Assembly: GCA_964450355.1 (NCBI GenBank) | Contig: CAYVDH010000200.1 | Span: 1-5,924, forward strand | DNA from: CAYVDH01 sp964450355 | GTDB taxonomy: Bacteria > Bacteroidota > Bacteroidia > NS11-12g > UBA955 | Direction: 5' to 3' | Length of the DNA: 5,924 nucleotides | Shown: piece by piece, positions 1 to 5,924 of the stretch | How positions within the stretch are numbered: the first letter of the stretch is position 1 | How the letters are laid out: every line of letters starts with the position of its first letter | Notes under the pieces: generated by a model | The model's database searches: none | What the model was told of the DNA's origin: nothing | What the model saw: only the letters and a program-made list of their open reading frames with translations | Made by a program: the position numbers and the translations under genes

Positions 1-26
1 AGCAACTTAAAGAAAATCAATACAAT

Positions 27-167
27 ATGAGAGATAAAAAAAGAGATATAAAGCCGATTGTTTCTGAGCAAAATCCAAAAAAATGTTGTGGAGATTGTAA
101 AAATAACGGCAATTGCAATGACTTAAATAAAACACTTACAAATACAATTAAAATAAATAAACCATGA
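27..167 (+). CDS. Small Cys-rich protein of unknown function (46 aa from internal ATG; may be the C-terminal end of a longer gene)
   Basis: I do not recognise this protein. From ATG 27 it encodes 46 residues, Lys/Asn-rich and hydrophilic, with a cysteine cluster C20-C21-x2-C24-x5-C30 (KKCCGDCKNNGNC). There is no signal peptide or membrane segment. Four closely spaced cysteines suggest metal or Fe-S binding, but this is inference only. The TGA at 165-167 overlaps the ATG of the next gene (ATGA at 164-167). The start is uncertain. The frame stays open to the left edge (from position 3, reading QLKENQYN), so this could be the tail of a longer protein. Alternatively, ATG 27 overlaps a TGA at 28-30 that closes another frame (reading SNLKKINTI), which would be the end of an upstream gene. 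That makes matching ATGA overlaps on both sides and favours a separate, translationally coupled mini-gene. Copper or redox handling is possible given the operon, but not shown. Confidence 0.45.
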   Translation: MRDKKRDIKPIVSEQNPKKCCGDCKNNGNCNDLNKTLTNTIKINKP

Positions 168-610
168 AACAATTTAACAAAATCCTTTGCCCTTACGACT
201 TTTCAGATTATGCAGATGAAGCATTGGCTTATGCCATTAAATTATCTGATGCACACACTGTAATTTCATTGTTGAACATCATTCAAATTCCTTATTTAAA
301 TGATCCTTACGGATTTGCTTATTTTGATTACAAAGCTGACGAATTGAAGTCAACAACCCAAAAAGCTATGGAAGACAAGGTAATGGTGTTAAGAACTAAA
401 TATCCTAATACCAACATCGAATATTTGATAGAAACTGACAATGACCCTTCTACTAAAATACTTGAAATTCAAAAAAACAATGATTTTGATTTAGTAGTTA
501 TAGGTTCACACGGAAGAAAGGGACTTGGTAGATTGTTAATGGGTAGCATAGCTGAATCCATTTTAAGGGAAGCAACTTGCCCTGTTTTAATCATTAAAAA
601 ACACAAATAA
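164..610 (+). CDS. Universal stress protein, UspA family, single domain (148 aa)
   Basis: This is a cytoplasmic single-domain Usp protein of usual family length. It begins with the typical first beta strand (KILCPYDFS, Asp12 in the nucleotide-pocket position) and ends with the last strand (CPVLIIK). The signature of ATP-binding Usp proteins, G-x2-G-x9-G-S, is intact at G114, G117, G127 and S128 within GSHGRKGLGRLLMGS, so ATP or a related nucleotide is probably bound. There is no second Usp domain and no membrane segment. The ATG overlaps the TGA of the Cys-rich reading frame by 4 nt. The TAA lies one base before the TTG start of the copper ATPase gene, so the two are very likely co-transcribed and translationally coupled. 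Usp proteins act in stress, starvation or oxygen-limitation responses, often by binding partners. A specific role in oxidase expression or assembly is inference from position only. Confidence 0.93.
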   Translation: MKQFNKILCPYDFSDYADEALAYAIKLSDAHTVISLLNIIQIPYLNDPYGFAYFDYKADELKSTTQKAMEDKVMVLRTKYPNTNIEYLIETDNDPSTKILEIQKNNDFDLVVIGSHGRKGLGRLLMGSIAESILREATCPVLIIKKHK

Positions 611-611
611 A

Positions 612-3035
612 TTGAAAAAAGATATCAATCATATCGATTCACAAACCAGTTGTTATCACTGTGGAGACTTATGTCAAAACAAGGACATCAAAATAGACGA
701 TAAAACCTTTTGTTGTCATGGTTGTAAATCGGTGTTTGAAATTTTAAATCAAAACAATTTATGTGCCTATTATGAACTAAATGACAAGCCTGGAACAGGT
801 CAAAAACAAGAAATAAGAAAAGATAAATTTGCCTTTTTAGACAACGATTCTATAAAATCTAAATTAATACAATTTACAAATGGCAAACAAACTCAATTAA
901 CTTTTTATTTACCTCAGATTCATTGCAGCAGTTGTTTGTGGTTGCTAGAGAATATACAAACAATTAATGAAGGAATTATCAATTCAAACGTTAATTTTAG
1001 CAAAAAAGAAATATTTATTGCCTATGATGAACTTAAAACAACTTTAAGAGAAGTTGTAGAAACATTAGCAAAAATTGGATATGAACCTCATTTAAGTTTA
1101 AATGATTTATCGGAAAAAGACATTCACAAAATAGATAGAACTAGATGGTATAAGATAGGCATTGCTGGATTTTGTTTTGCTAACATCATGATGATGAGTT
1201 TTGCAGATTATTTATCTTTTTCTAACCATGTAGATGCAAGCATAGCTACATTTTTTAAAGGGTTAAGTGTTTTACTTTCTCTTCCAGTATTGTTTTATTC
1301 AGCTACTGAATTCTTTAAATCGGCTTGGAGTGGACTTAAAAATAAATATTTAAACATAGATTTACCAGTAGCCTTAGCTCTTATCATCACTTTTTCTAGA
1401 AGTATTTATGAAATATCAATGGGAATAGGAGCTGGGTATCTTGATAGTTTTAGTGGCATTGTGTTTTTTATGTTGATTGGACGATGGCTTCAAGCAAGAA
1501 CCTACCGAACCATCTCTTTTGATAGAGATTACAAATCATTTTTTCCAATTGCATTAAATGTTATTAAAGACAACAACATTGTTGCCACAGAAATTTCTAA
1601 AGTGAAACAAAACGATGTCATTCAGATTCATTCAAATGAAATTATACCTGTCGATTCTATTTTATCTAAAGGGAAGGCAGAAATTGATTACAGTTTTGTT
1701 AGCGGTGAAAGTTTGCCAGTAAACATCAATGTAGGAGAAATGGTATATGCCGGAGGAAAACAATTAGGTAGCATGATTGAATTGGTAGTGGTAAAGGAAG
1801 TGTCACAAAGTTATTTAACAAATTTATGGAATAATCCTGTGTTTAAAAAACATGAAAAAGTAAATGTAAGCTTATACGATACCATTGGAAAATACTTTAC
1901 TTATGCTGTGTTACTTATTGGCATAACTGCTGGAATGTATTGGGGATATATGGGCAAAAATACATTGATGTGGAATGCTATAACTACTGTATTGATTGTT
2001 GCTTGTCCTTGTGCATTGCTGTTAAGTCAAAATTATACAAATGGTAACATTTTAAGATTGTTTGGTTTAAATAAATTTTACTTAAGGTCTCCTGATTTGA
2101 TTGAAAAATTCAGTAAAATAAATCACATTGTGTTAGATAAAACAGGTACCATTACTCAAGCAAATGGCTCCAATGTCAGATACCAAGGTCAAGTAATTTC
2201 CAATGAAAATAAATTACTCATTGCATCTTTAGCTAAACAATCATCACATCCAGCCAGTAAATTGGTGTTTGAATACCTCAATCTAGAAAATGTGCTTGAA
2301 GTAACTAATTTCAAAGAAATTCATGGTAAAGGAATCGAAGGATGGATCAACGAAAAACACATTAAAATTGGTTCAGAAACTTACATTGAAAAATTCAATT
2401 CGAGAAACGAAATTAAAGGTTCAAAAGTATTAGTATCTATTGATGGGGAGGTTCTAGGAGTGTTTGTCATCACTAATAAATATCGATTTGGAATTTCAAA
2501 TTTGTTAGAAAATTTAAAGAAAAATTACAGTTTGTCTTTGATTTCGGGCGACAATGACAATGAGCTTAAAAATGTAGAAACAATTTTAGGCAAAGACAGT
2601 GAAGTGTTATTTAACCAAAGTCCTCAGCAAAAACTTGAATACATCAGCCAATTGCAACATCAACATCATTTGAATGTGATGATGATAGGAGATGGTCTTA
2701 ATGATTCAGGGGCATTAAAACAAAGCGATATTGGAATTGCGGTTGCAGATACTGCCAATACATTCACACCATCTTCGGATTGCATCATAGAGGCTAGCAG
2801 TTTAACCAAATTAAGTCATTTCATTCAATTAGCCAAAGACAGCAAAAACATCATATTAGGGACTTTTGTCATCTCAGCCATATACAATGTCATAGGATTG
2901 TATTACTCGGTTCAAGGGATATTGTCTCCAGTAATAGCGGCTATTCTGATGCCTTCAAGTTCCATTACTATCATTTTTTTAACTTATGGACTCACTGAAA
3001 TTTTAGCAAAAAAACATCACTTAAAAAATAAATAA
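612..3035 (+). CDS. ccoI: Copper-transporting P1B-type ATPase for cbb3 oxidase assembly (CcoI/FixI), TTG start
   Basis: This inner-membrane ATPase moves copper out of the cytoplasm to supply CuB of the cbb3 oxidase. The 807 residues carry, in order: a Cys-rich N-terminal metal-binding domain (C14-x2-C17-x3-C21, then CCHGC at 34-38); an HMA-like domain with HCSSC (C105, C108); and eight membrane segments at about 180-200, 213-231, 250-265, 278-296, 428-447, 455-474, 748-766 and 770-793. The actuator motif is SGES (364-367) and the ion-binding CPC is C465-P466-C467. The phosphorylation loop has DKTGT (Asp509), the nucleotide-domain HP is at 546-547, and GDGLND is at 693-698. Helix 8 has the MPSSS found in copper-type pumps (780-784). 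All catalytic residues are present. TTG 612 is chosen because the frame is stopped at 588-590, no ATG, GTG or other TTG lies between that stop and 612, and the next Met is about residue 193, well past both Cys domains. Neighbouring ccoS and ccoNO support CcoI over a general CopA. Confidence 0.96.
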   Translation: MKKDINHIDSQTSCYHCGDLCQNKDIKIDDKTFCCHGCKSVFEILNQNNLCAYYELNDKPGTGQKQEIRKDKFAFLDNDSIKSKLIQFTNGKQTQLTFYLPQIHCSSCLWLLENIQTINEGIINSNVNFSKKEIFIAYDELKTTLREVVETLAKIGYEPHLSLNDLSEKDIHKIDRTRWYKIGIAGFCFANIMMMSFADYLSFSNHVDASIATFFKGLSVLLSLPVLFYSATEFFKSAWSGLKNKYLNIDLPVALALIITFSRSIYEISMGIGAGYLDSFSGIVFFMLIGRWLQARTYRTISFDRDYKSFFPIALNVIKDNNIVATEISKVKQNDVIQIHSNEIIPVDSILSKGKAEIDYSFVSGESLPVNINVGEMVYAGGKQLGSMIELVVVKEVSQSYLTNLWNNPVFKKHEKVNVSLYDTIGKYFTYAVLLIGITAGMYWGYMGKNTLMWNAITTVLIVACPCALLLSQNYTNGNILRLFGLNKFYLRSPDLIEKFSKINHIVLDKTGTITQANGSNVRYQGQVISNENKLLIASLAKQSSHPASKLVFEYLNLENVLEVTNFKEIHGKGIEGWINEKHIKIGSETYIEKFNSRNEIKGSKVLVSIDGEVLGVFVITNKYRFGISNLLENLKKNYSLSLISGDNDNELKNVETILGKDSEVLFNQSPQQKLEYISQLQHQHHLNVMMIGDGLNDSGALKQSDIGIAVADTANTFTPSSDCIIEASSLTKLSHFIQLAKDSKNIILGTFVISAIYNVIGLYYSVQGILSPVIAAILMPSSSITIIFLTYGLTEILAKKHHLKNK

Positions 3036-3047
3036 ATTAACATCATC

Positions 3048-3464
3048 ATGAAACAAAGAGAACCAATCACACACATTATGACTAAAAATGTTCACACTGT
3101 AAACATCAATGAAACATTAAAAACAGTATCAGACATTTTTAATTCTGAAAAAATTCACCATTTACCTGTTACAAATGGTAAAGAAATCATTGGAATTATC
3201 AGCAGTACTGATTTTAGCCGATTGAATTTTGGGTCGTTATACGATCAATCTGGATCTTCACAAACAGCCGTTTTAGATTCATTAACAATTGAACAAGTCA
3301 TGACTCATCATCCTACAGTAGTTAACTCTACTGATTCTATTAAGGAAGTAGCCGAAGTGTTTGCACAAGCTAATTTTCATGCTTTGCCTGTGGTAGAAAA
3401 TGAAAATTTAGTAGGGATAGTAACTACTACCGATATGATTAAATTTTTAATAGCACAATATTAA
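3048..3464 (+). CDS. Two-CBS-domain protein, probable nucleotide-sensing regulator (138 aa)
   Basis: This is a stand-alone tandem CBS (Bateman) module with no enzyme, transporter or DNA-binding domain attached. CBS1 covers about residues 7-60, with IMTKNVHTV, HHLPV (37-41) and GIISSTD (49-55). CBS2 covers about 81-138, with VMTHHPTVV, HALPV (111-115) and GIVTTTD (123-129). The Thr/Ser-x-x-Asp ends at D55 and D129 are the residues that usually contact ribose in AMP, ADP, ATP or S-adenosyl compounds, so both sites look competent. The linker at about 61-80 is polar (SLYDQSGSSQ). The gene sits 12 nt after ccoI and 4 nt before ccoS, inside the oxidase operon, with no Shine-Dalgarno but an AT-rich leader (ATCATC before the ATG). 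A soluble cytoplasmic protein is expected. Its partner is unknown; candidates by position are CcoI, the oxidase, or the adjacent Usp protein. The family call is firm and the role is not. Confidence 0.93.
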   Translation: MKQREPITHIMTKNVHTVNINETLKTVSDIFNSEKIHHLPVTNGKEIIGIISSTDFSRLNFGSLYDQSGSSQTAVLDSLTIEQVMTHHPTVVNSTDSIKEVAEVFAQANFHALPVVENENLVGIVTTTDMIKFLIAQY

Positions 3465-3468
3465 AAAA

Positions 3469-3624
3469 ATGAGTGTTATCATCATCTTATTAATTGTGAG
3501 TATCTGTATTGCAGGAGGATTTTTGATCGCCTTTTTATGGAGTGTAAAAAACGGACAATTTGACGATGATCAAAGTCCTGCTCACAAACTTTTATTTGAC
3601 AACAAAAAAACAACAAAAAAATAA
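3469..3624 (+). CDS. ccoS: Cbb3-type cytochrome oxidase maturation protein CcoS (51 aa)
   Basis: This small single-pass membrane protein is needed in studied bacteria for insertion of heme b, heme b3 and copper into the cbb3 catalytic subunit. The sequence starts MSVIIILLIVS and has one hydrophobic helix at about residues 3-24. The family signature follows directly: WSVKNGQFDDDQSPAHKLLFD (24-44), with the Gly-Gln-Phe-Asp-Asp element at 29-33. A Lys-rich tail (KKTTKK) ends the protein. Length is normal for CcoS. The gene lies 4 nt after the CBS gene and 5 nt before ccoNO, the usual place between ccoI and ccoN. Its start has no Shine-Dalgarno; the ATG follows a run of A, in the same context as the ccoNO start. 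Confidence 0.92.
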   Translation: MSVIIILLIVSICIAGGFLIAFLWSVKNGQFDDDQSPAHKLLFDNKKTTKK

Positions 3625-3629
3625 AAAAA

Positions 3630-5756
3630 ATGAGTCTAGAAAAATTTTATTACGACAACAAAATTCCCAAATTATTTGCGATAGCATGTATATTTTGGGG
3701 AGCAGTAGGGATGTTATTGGGGGTAATAGCTGCCTTCCAATTGGCTTTTCCTATTTTGAATTTTAGTGATTACTTTCCACATTTAGCATTTGGTAGGTTA
3801 AGACCTGTTCACACCAATGCAGTCATTTTTGCCTTCGTAGGAAATGGAATTTTCACAGGAGTGTACTACGCAATTCCAAGGTTATTAAAAACACCAATGT
3901 GGAGTAAAGCTCTTGGAAAAATACATTTTTGGGGTTGGCAATTGATCATTGTATTAGCTGCAATAACTCTGTTATTTGGATTCACTACTGGAAAAGAATA
4001 TGCAGAATTAGAATGGCCAATAGATATTTTAATTACTCTTATTTGGGTTGTTTTTGGTATCAATATGTTTGGTACCATCTTAAGCAGAAGAGAAAGGCAT
4101 TTGTATGTAGCTATTTGGTTTTTTATCGCCTCTTGGGTAACTGTAGCCATGTTGCACATTGTTAATTCATTTGAGTATCCAGTTTCTTTATTTAAAAGTT
4201 ACTCGTGGTATGCTGGGGTACAAGATGCCTTGGTGCAATGGTGGTATGGTCACAATGCTGTTGCATTCTTTTTAACAACTCCTTACTTAGGATTGATGTA
4301 TTATTTCTTGCCTAAAGCAGCAGACAGACCTGTGTATTCTTACAGATTAAGTATAGTGCATTTCTGGAGCTTGATTTTTTTATACATTTGGGCCGGTCCT
4401 CACCATTTATTATATACTGCCTTGCCAGATTGGGCTCAATCATTAGGCACAGTGTTTTCTATCATGCTGATTTTACCAAGTTGGGGTGGTATGTTAAACG
4501 GTTTATTTACATTAAGAGGAGCATGGGATAAAGTTCGTGAAGACCCAGTTCTTAAATTCTTTGTAGTAGCTGTTACATGCTATGGTATGAGTACTTTCGA
4601 AGGTCCTATGTTGTCTTTGAAAAATGTGAATGCAATTTCTCACTACAGCGATTGGACTGTTGCTCACGTTCATATTGGAGCATTAGGTTGGAATGGATTT
4701 TTAACATTTGGTATGATGTATTGGTTAATACCTAAAATGTTCAATACCAAATTGTATTCTAAAAAACTTGCTTCTACTCATTTCTGGATTGGAACTTTAG
4801 GAATCTTATTGTACGCTATACCAATGTATTGGAGTGCGTTCCGTGCATACTTCATGTTGAAAGCATTTACACCCGAAGGAACATTGCAATATACATTTAT
4901 AGATGTAGTTCAAGATGCTATACCATTTTATGTCATCAGAGCTTTAGGTGGTACTTTGTTTTTAGTTGGAGTTATAGTGATGATTTATAATTTAATGAAA
5001 ACTGCTAAACAAGGAGCTTTCATCGAATCAGAAGAAGCACAAGCTGCTCCATTGGTTAAAGAATACACAGCACCTTCACATTCTATTTGGCATAGTTTCA
5101 TCGAAAGAAAACCATTGTTGTTATTGGTATTGAGTTTAGTAGTAGTAGGTATTGGAGGTTTAGTGGAATTAATTCCTACGTTCTTAGTGAAAGAAAATAT
5201 ACCAACTATAGCATCAGTGAAACCATATACTCCATTAGAATTACAAGGCCGTGATATCTACATCAGAGAAGGTTGTTACAATTGCCACTCACAGATGATA
5301 CGTCCTTTCCGTTATGAGGTTGCTAGATACGGTGAATATTCTAAAGCAGGAGAATTTGTTTATGACCATCCATTCCAATGGGGAAGTAAACGTACTGGTC
5401 CTGATTTGGCAAGAGAAGGAGTGAATCAACCAAGTGCAGCATGGCATTTCAATCACATGCTTAAGCCATCGGAATTCATAAAAGGTTCAATCATGCCACC
5501 ATATCCATCTTTGTATGAAAATGAAATAGACAAAGGAAGTACCATGTCTAAAATACATGTGATGAGAAACATGGGAGCACCATATCCAGATAATTATGAA
5601 GCAATAGCGAATCAAGATTTAGAAAAACAAGCAGATAAAATTGTGGAAGAATTGAAATCAAATAAAATTGAAATTTCAAGAGACAAAGAAATCATTGCTT
5701 TGATAGCTTATTTAAAACGATTAGGAACCGATATACAATTAGAAAATAAAAAATAA
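3630..5756 (+). CDS. ccoNO: Cbb3-type cytochrome c oxidase, fused catalytic subunit I and mono-heme cytochrome c subunit II (CcoN-CcoO)
   Basis: This is the catalytic core of the high-affinity terminal oxidase, reducing O2 to water and pumping protons at the cytoplasmic membrane. The CcoN part (about residues 1-456, around 12 helices) shows H61 (RLRPVH, heme b), WWYGH with H208 (CuB), Y252 (the helix-7 cross-linked Tyr of C-family oxidases), H258-H259 (CuB), E324 (TFEGP), H346 (heme b3) and H348 (heme b) in AHVHIGALGW. A polar linker (about 457-494, containing ESEEAQAA) leads into a further helix (495-517). The CcoO-like periplasmic domain follows, with C549-Y-N-C552-H553 for covalent heme c and M622 in GSIMPPYP as the likely axial ligand. 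Both halves are complete with no stop or start between them, so this is a true fusion. Such fusions are known in Bacteroidota. CcoN ends and CcoO begins on the cytoplasmic side, so the topology allows the join. ATG 3630 gives the expected CcoN N-terminus. Confidence 0.97.
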   Translation: MSLEKFYYDNKIPKLFAIACIFWGAVGMLLGVIAAFQLAFPILNFSDYFPHLAFGRLRPVHTNAVIFAFVGNGIFTGVYYAIPRLLKTPMWSKALGKIHFWGWQLIIVLAAITLLFGFTTGKEYAELEWPIDILITLIWVVFGINMFGTILSRRERHLYVAIWFFIASWVTVAMLHIVNSFEYPVSLFKSYSWYAGVQDALVQWWYGHNAVAFFLTTPYLGLMYYFLPKAADRPVYSYRLSIVHFWSLIFLYIWAGPHHLLYTALPDWAQSLGTVFSIMLILPSWGGMLNGLFTLRGAWDKVREDPVLKFFVVAVTCYGMSTFEGPMLSLKNVNAISHYSDWTVAHVHIGALGWNGFLTFGMMYWLIPKMFNTKLYSKKLASTHFWIGTLGILLYAIPMYWSAFRAYFMLKAFTPEGTLQYTFIDVVQDAIPFYVIRALGGTLFLVGVIVMIYNLMKTAKQGAFIESEEAQAAPLVKEYTAPSHSIWHSFIERKPLLLLVLSLVVVGIGGLVELIPTFLVKENIPTIASVKPYTPLELQGRDIYIREGCYNCHSQMIRPFRYEVARYGEYSKAGEFVYDHPFQWGSKRTGPDLAREGVNQPSAAWHFNHMLKPSEFIKGSIMPPYPSLYENEIDKGSTMSKIHVMRNMGAPYPDNYEAIANQDLEKQADKIVEELKSNKIEISRDKEIIALIAYLKRLGTDIQLENKK

Positions 5757-5762
5757 TTAATC

Positions 5763-5921
5763 ATGAAATTCTCAACTTATTTAACCCAGATAACAGGGGT
5801 AAGCATTTACCCCATCATTTCACTTGTTTTGTTTGTCGTCTTTTTTGTGATAGTCACATTATGGATTTACAGCATAGATAAGAAAGAAATAAAAAGAATA
5901 GAAAATTTACCATTAGAATAA
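5763..5921 (+). CDS. ccoQ: CcoQ-like small membrane subunit of cbb3 oxidase (52 aa)
   Basis: This is a single-pass small protein. It has a short N-terminal segment (MKFSTYLTQITGVSIYP), one strongly hydrophobic helix at about residues 14-36 (ISLVLFVVFFVIVTLWIY), and a charged tail rich in Lys and Glu (DKKEIKRIENLPLE). This shape, its length and its place 6 nt after ccoNO fit CcoQ/FixQ, an accessory subunit that stabilises the interaction with CcoP. The helix followed by a short basic-acidic cytoplasmic tail matches known CcoQ proteins, but small membrane proteins diverge so far that the call depends partly on gene order. The frame is complete and ends with TAA three bases before the window edge. 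The ccoP gene is expected next but is not in the window. Confidence 0.82.
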   Translation: MKFSTYLTQITGVSIYPIISLVLFVVFFVIVTLWIYSIDKKEIKRIENLPLE

Positions 5922-5924
5922 AAA

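Noticed and set aside
612..630. Possible FNR-type palindrome TTGA...TCAA
   Set aside because: The half-sites are 9 nt apart rather than the 6 expected between TTGA and TCAA, and the site is inside the start of ccoI with no promoter position nearby.
3036..3047. Gap between ccoI and the CBS gene as a promoter or terminator
   Set aside because: Twelve bases are too few for either, and no stem-loop or promoter-like element is visible across the junction.
3601..3630. Poly-A runs at the end of ccoS as a programmed slippage site or terminator
   Set aside because: There is no hairpin before the runs. Both flanking frames are complete with normal ends, so neither frameshifting nor termination is needed to explain the genes.
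3560..3766. Open frame on + strand, 68 codons
   Set aside because: It overlaps the end of ccoS and the start of ccoNO in another frame, and its product is low-complexity Lys/Asn then scrambled sequence. Both overlapped genes are clearly real.
3866..4159. Open frame on - strand, 97 codons
   Set aside because: It lies wholly opposite the conserved CcoN coding region and has no recognisable domain or own start context.
3929..4165. Open frame on + strand, 78 codons
   Set aside because: It lies inside ccoNO in a shifted frame; the Cys/Trp/Tyr-rich product is typical of frame-shifted membrane protein sequence.

Overview
The window is a dense, AT-rich, single-strand gene block coding for a cbb3-type (heme-copper, high oxygen affinity) cytochrome c oxidase together with its copper-loading ATPase. 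The fused ccoN-ccoO gene, the style of CcoI (Cys-rich N-terminal domain, CPCALLLSQNYTNGN around transmembrane helix 6), the low GC content, the weak or absent Shine-Dalgarno sequences and the A-rich start regions all point to a Bacteroidota member, probably a flavobacterium-like lineage. The phylum is a confident inference; anything finer is not.

Layout, all on the + strand. Positions 1-167 hold the end of an upstream gene and/or a small Cys-rich protein gene. A universal stress protein follows (164-610), then the CcoI/FixI copper P-type ATPase from a TTG start (612-3035). Next come a two-CBS-domain protein (3048-3464), the small maturation protein CcoS (3469-3624), the CcoNO fusion subunit (3630-5756) and a CcoQ-like small membrane protein (5763-5921). 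Gaps between genes are 1, 12, 4, 5 and 6 nt, and the first junction is a 4-nt ATGA overlap. There is no room for an internal promoter or terminator between genes, so this looks like one polycistronic unit that starts before the window and continues after it, presumably into ccoP.

How the genes work together: CcoI and CcoS deliver and insert copper into the active site. CcoNO is the catalytic core (heme b, heme b3-CuB and a membrane-anchored mono-heme cytochrome c). CcoQ is the small accessory subunit. The UspA and CBS proteins are not oxidase parts. Both belong to families that commonly bind adenine nucleotides, and they flank ccoI within the operon, which suggests an energy or redox sensing layer co-expressed with the low-oxygen respiratory enzyme.

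Most of the window is a recognisable oxidase locus. The less explained parts are the Cys-rich mini-protein at the left edge, the CBS gene placed between ccoI and ccoS, and the UspA gene abutting the TTG-started ccoI. There is no stretch over 300 bases without a gene, and I saw no RNA gene, mobile element, CRISPR array or convincing terminator.
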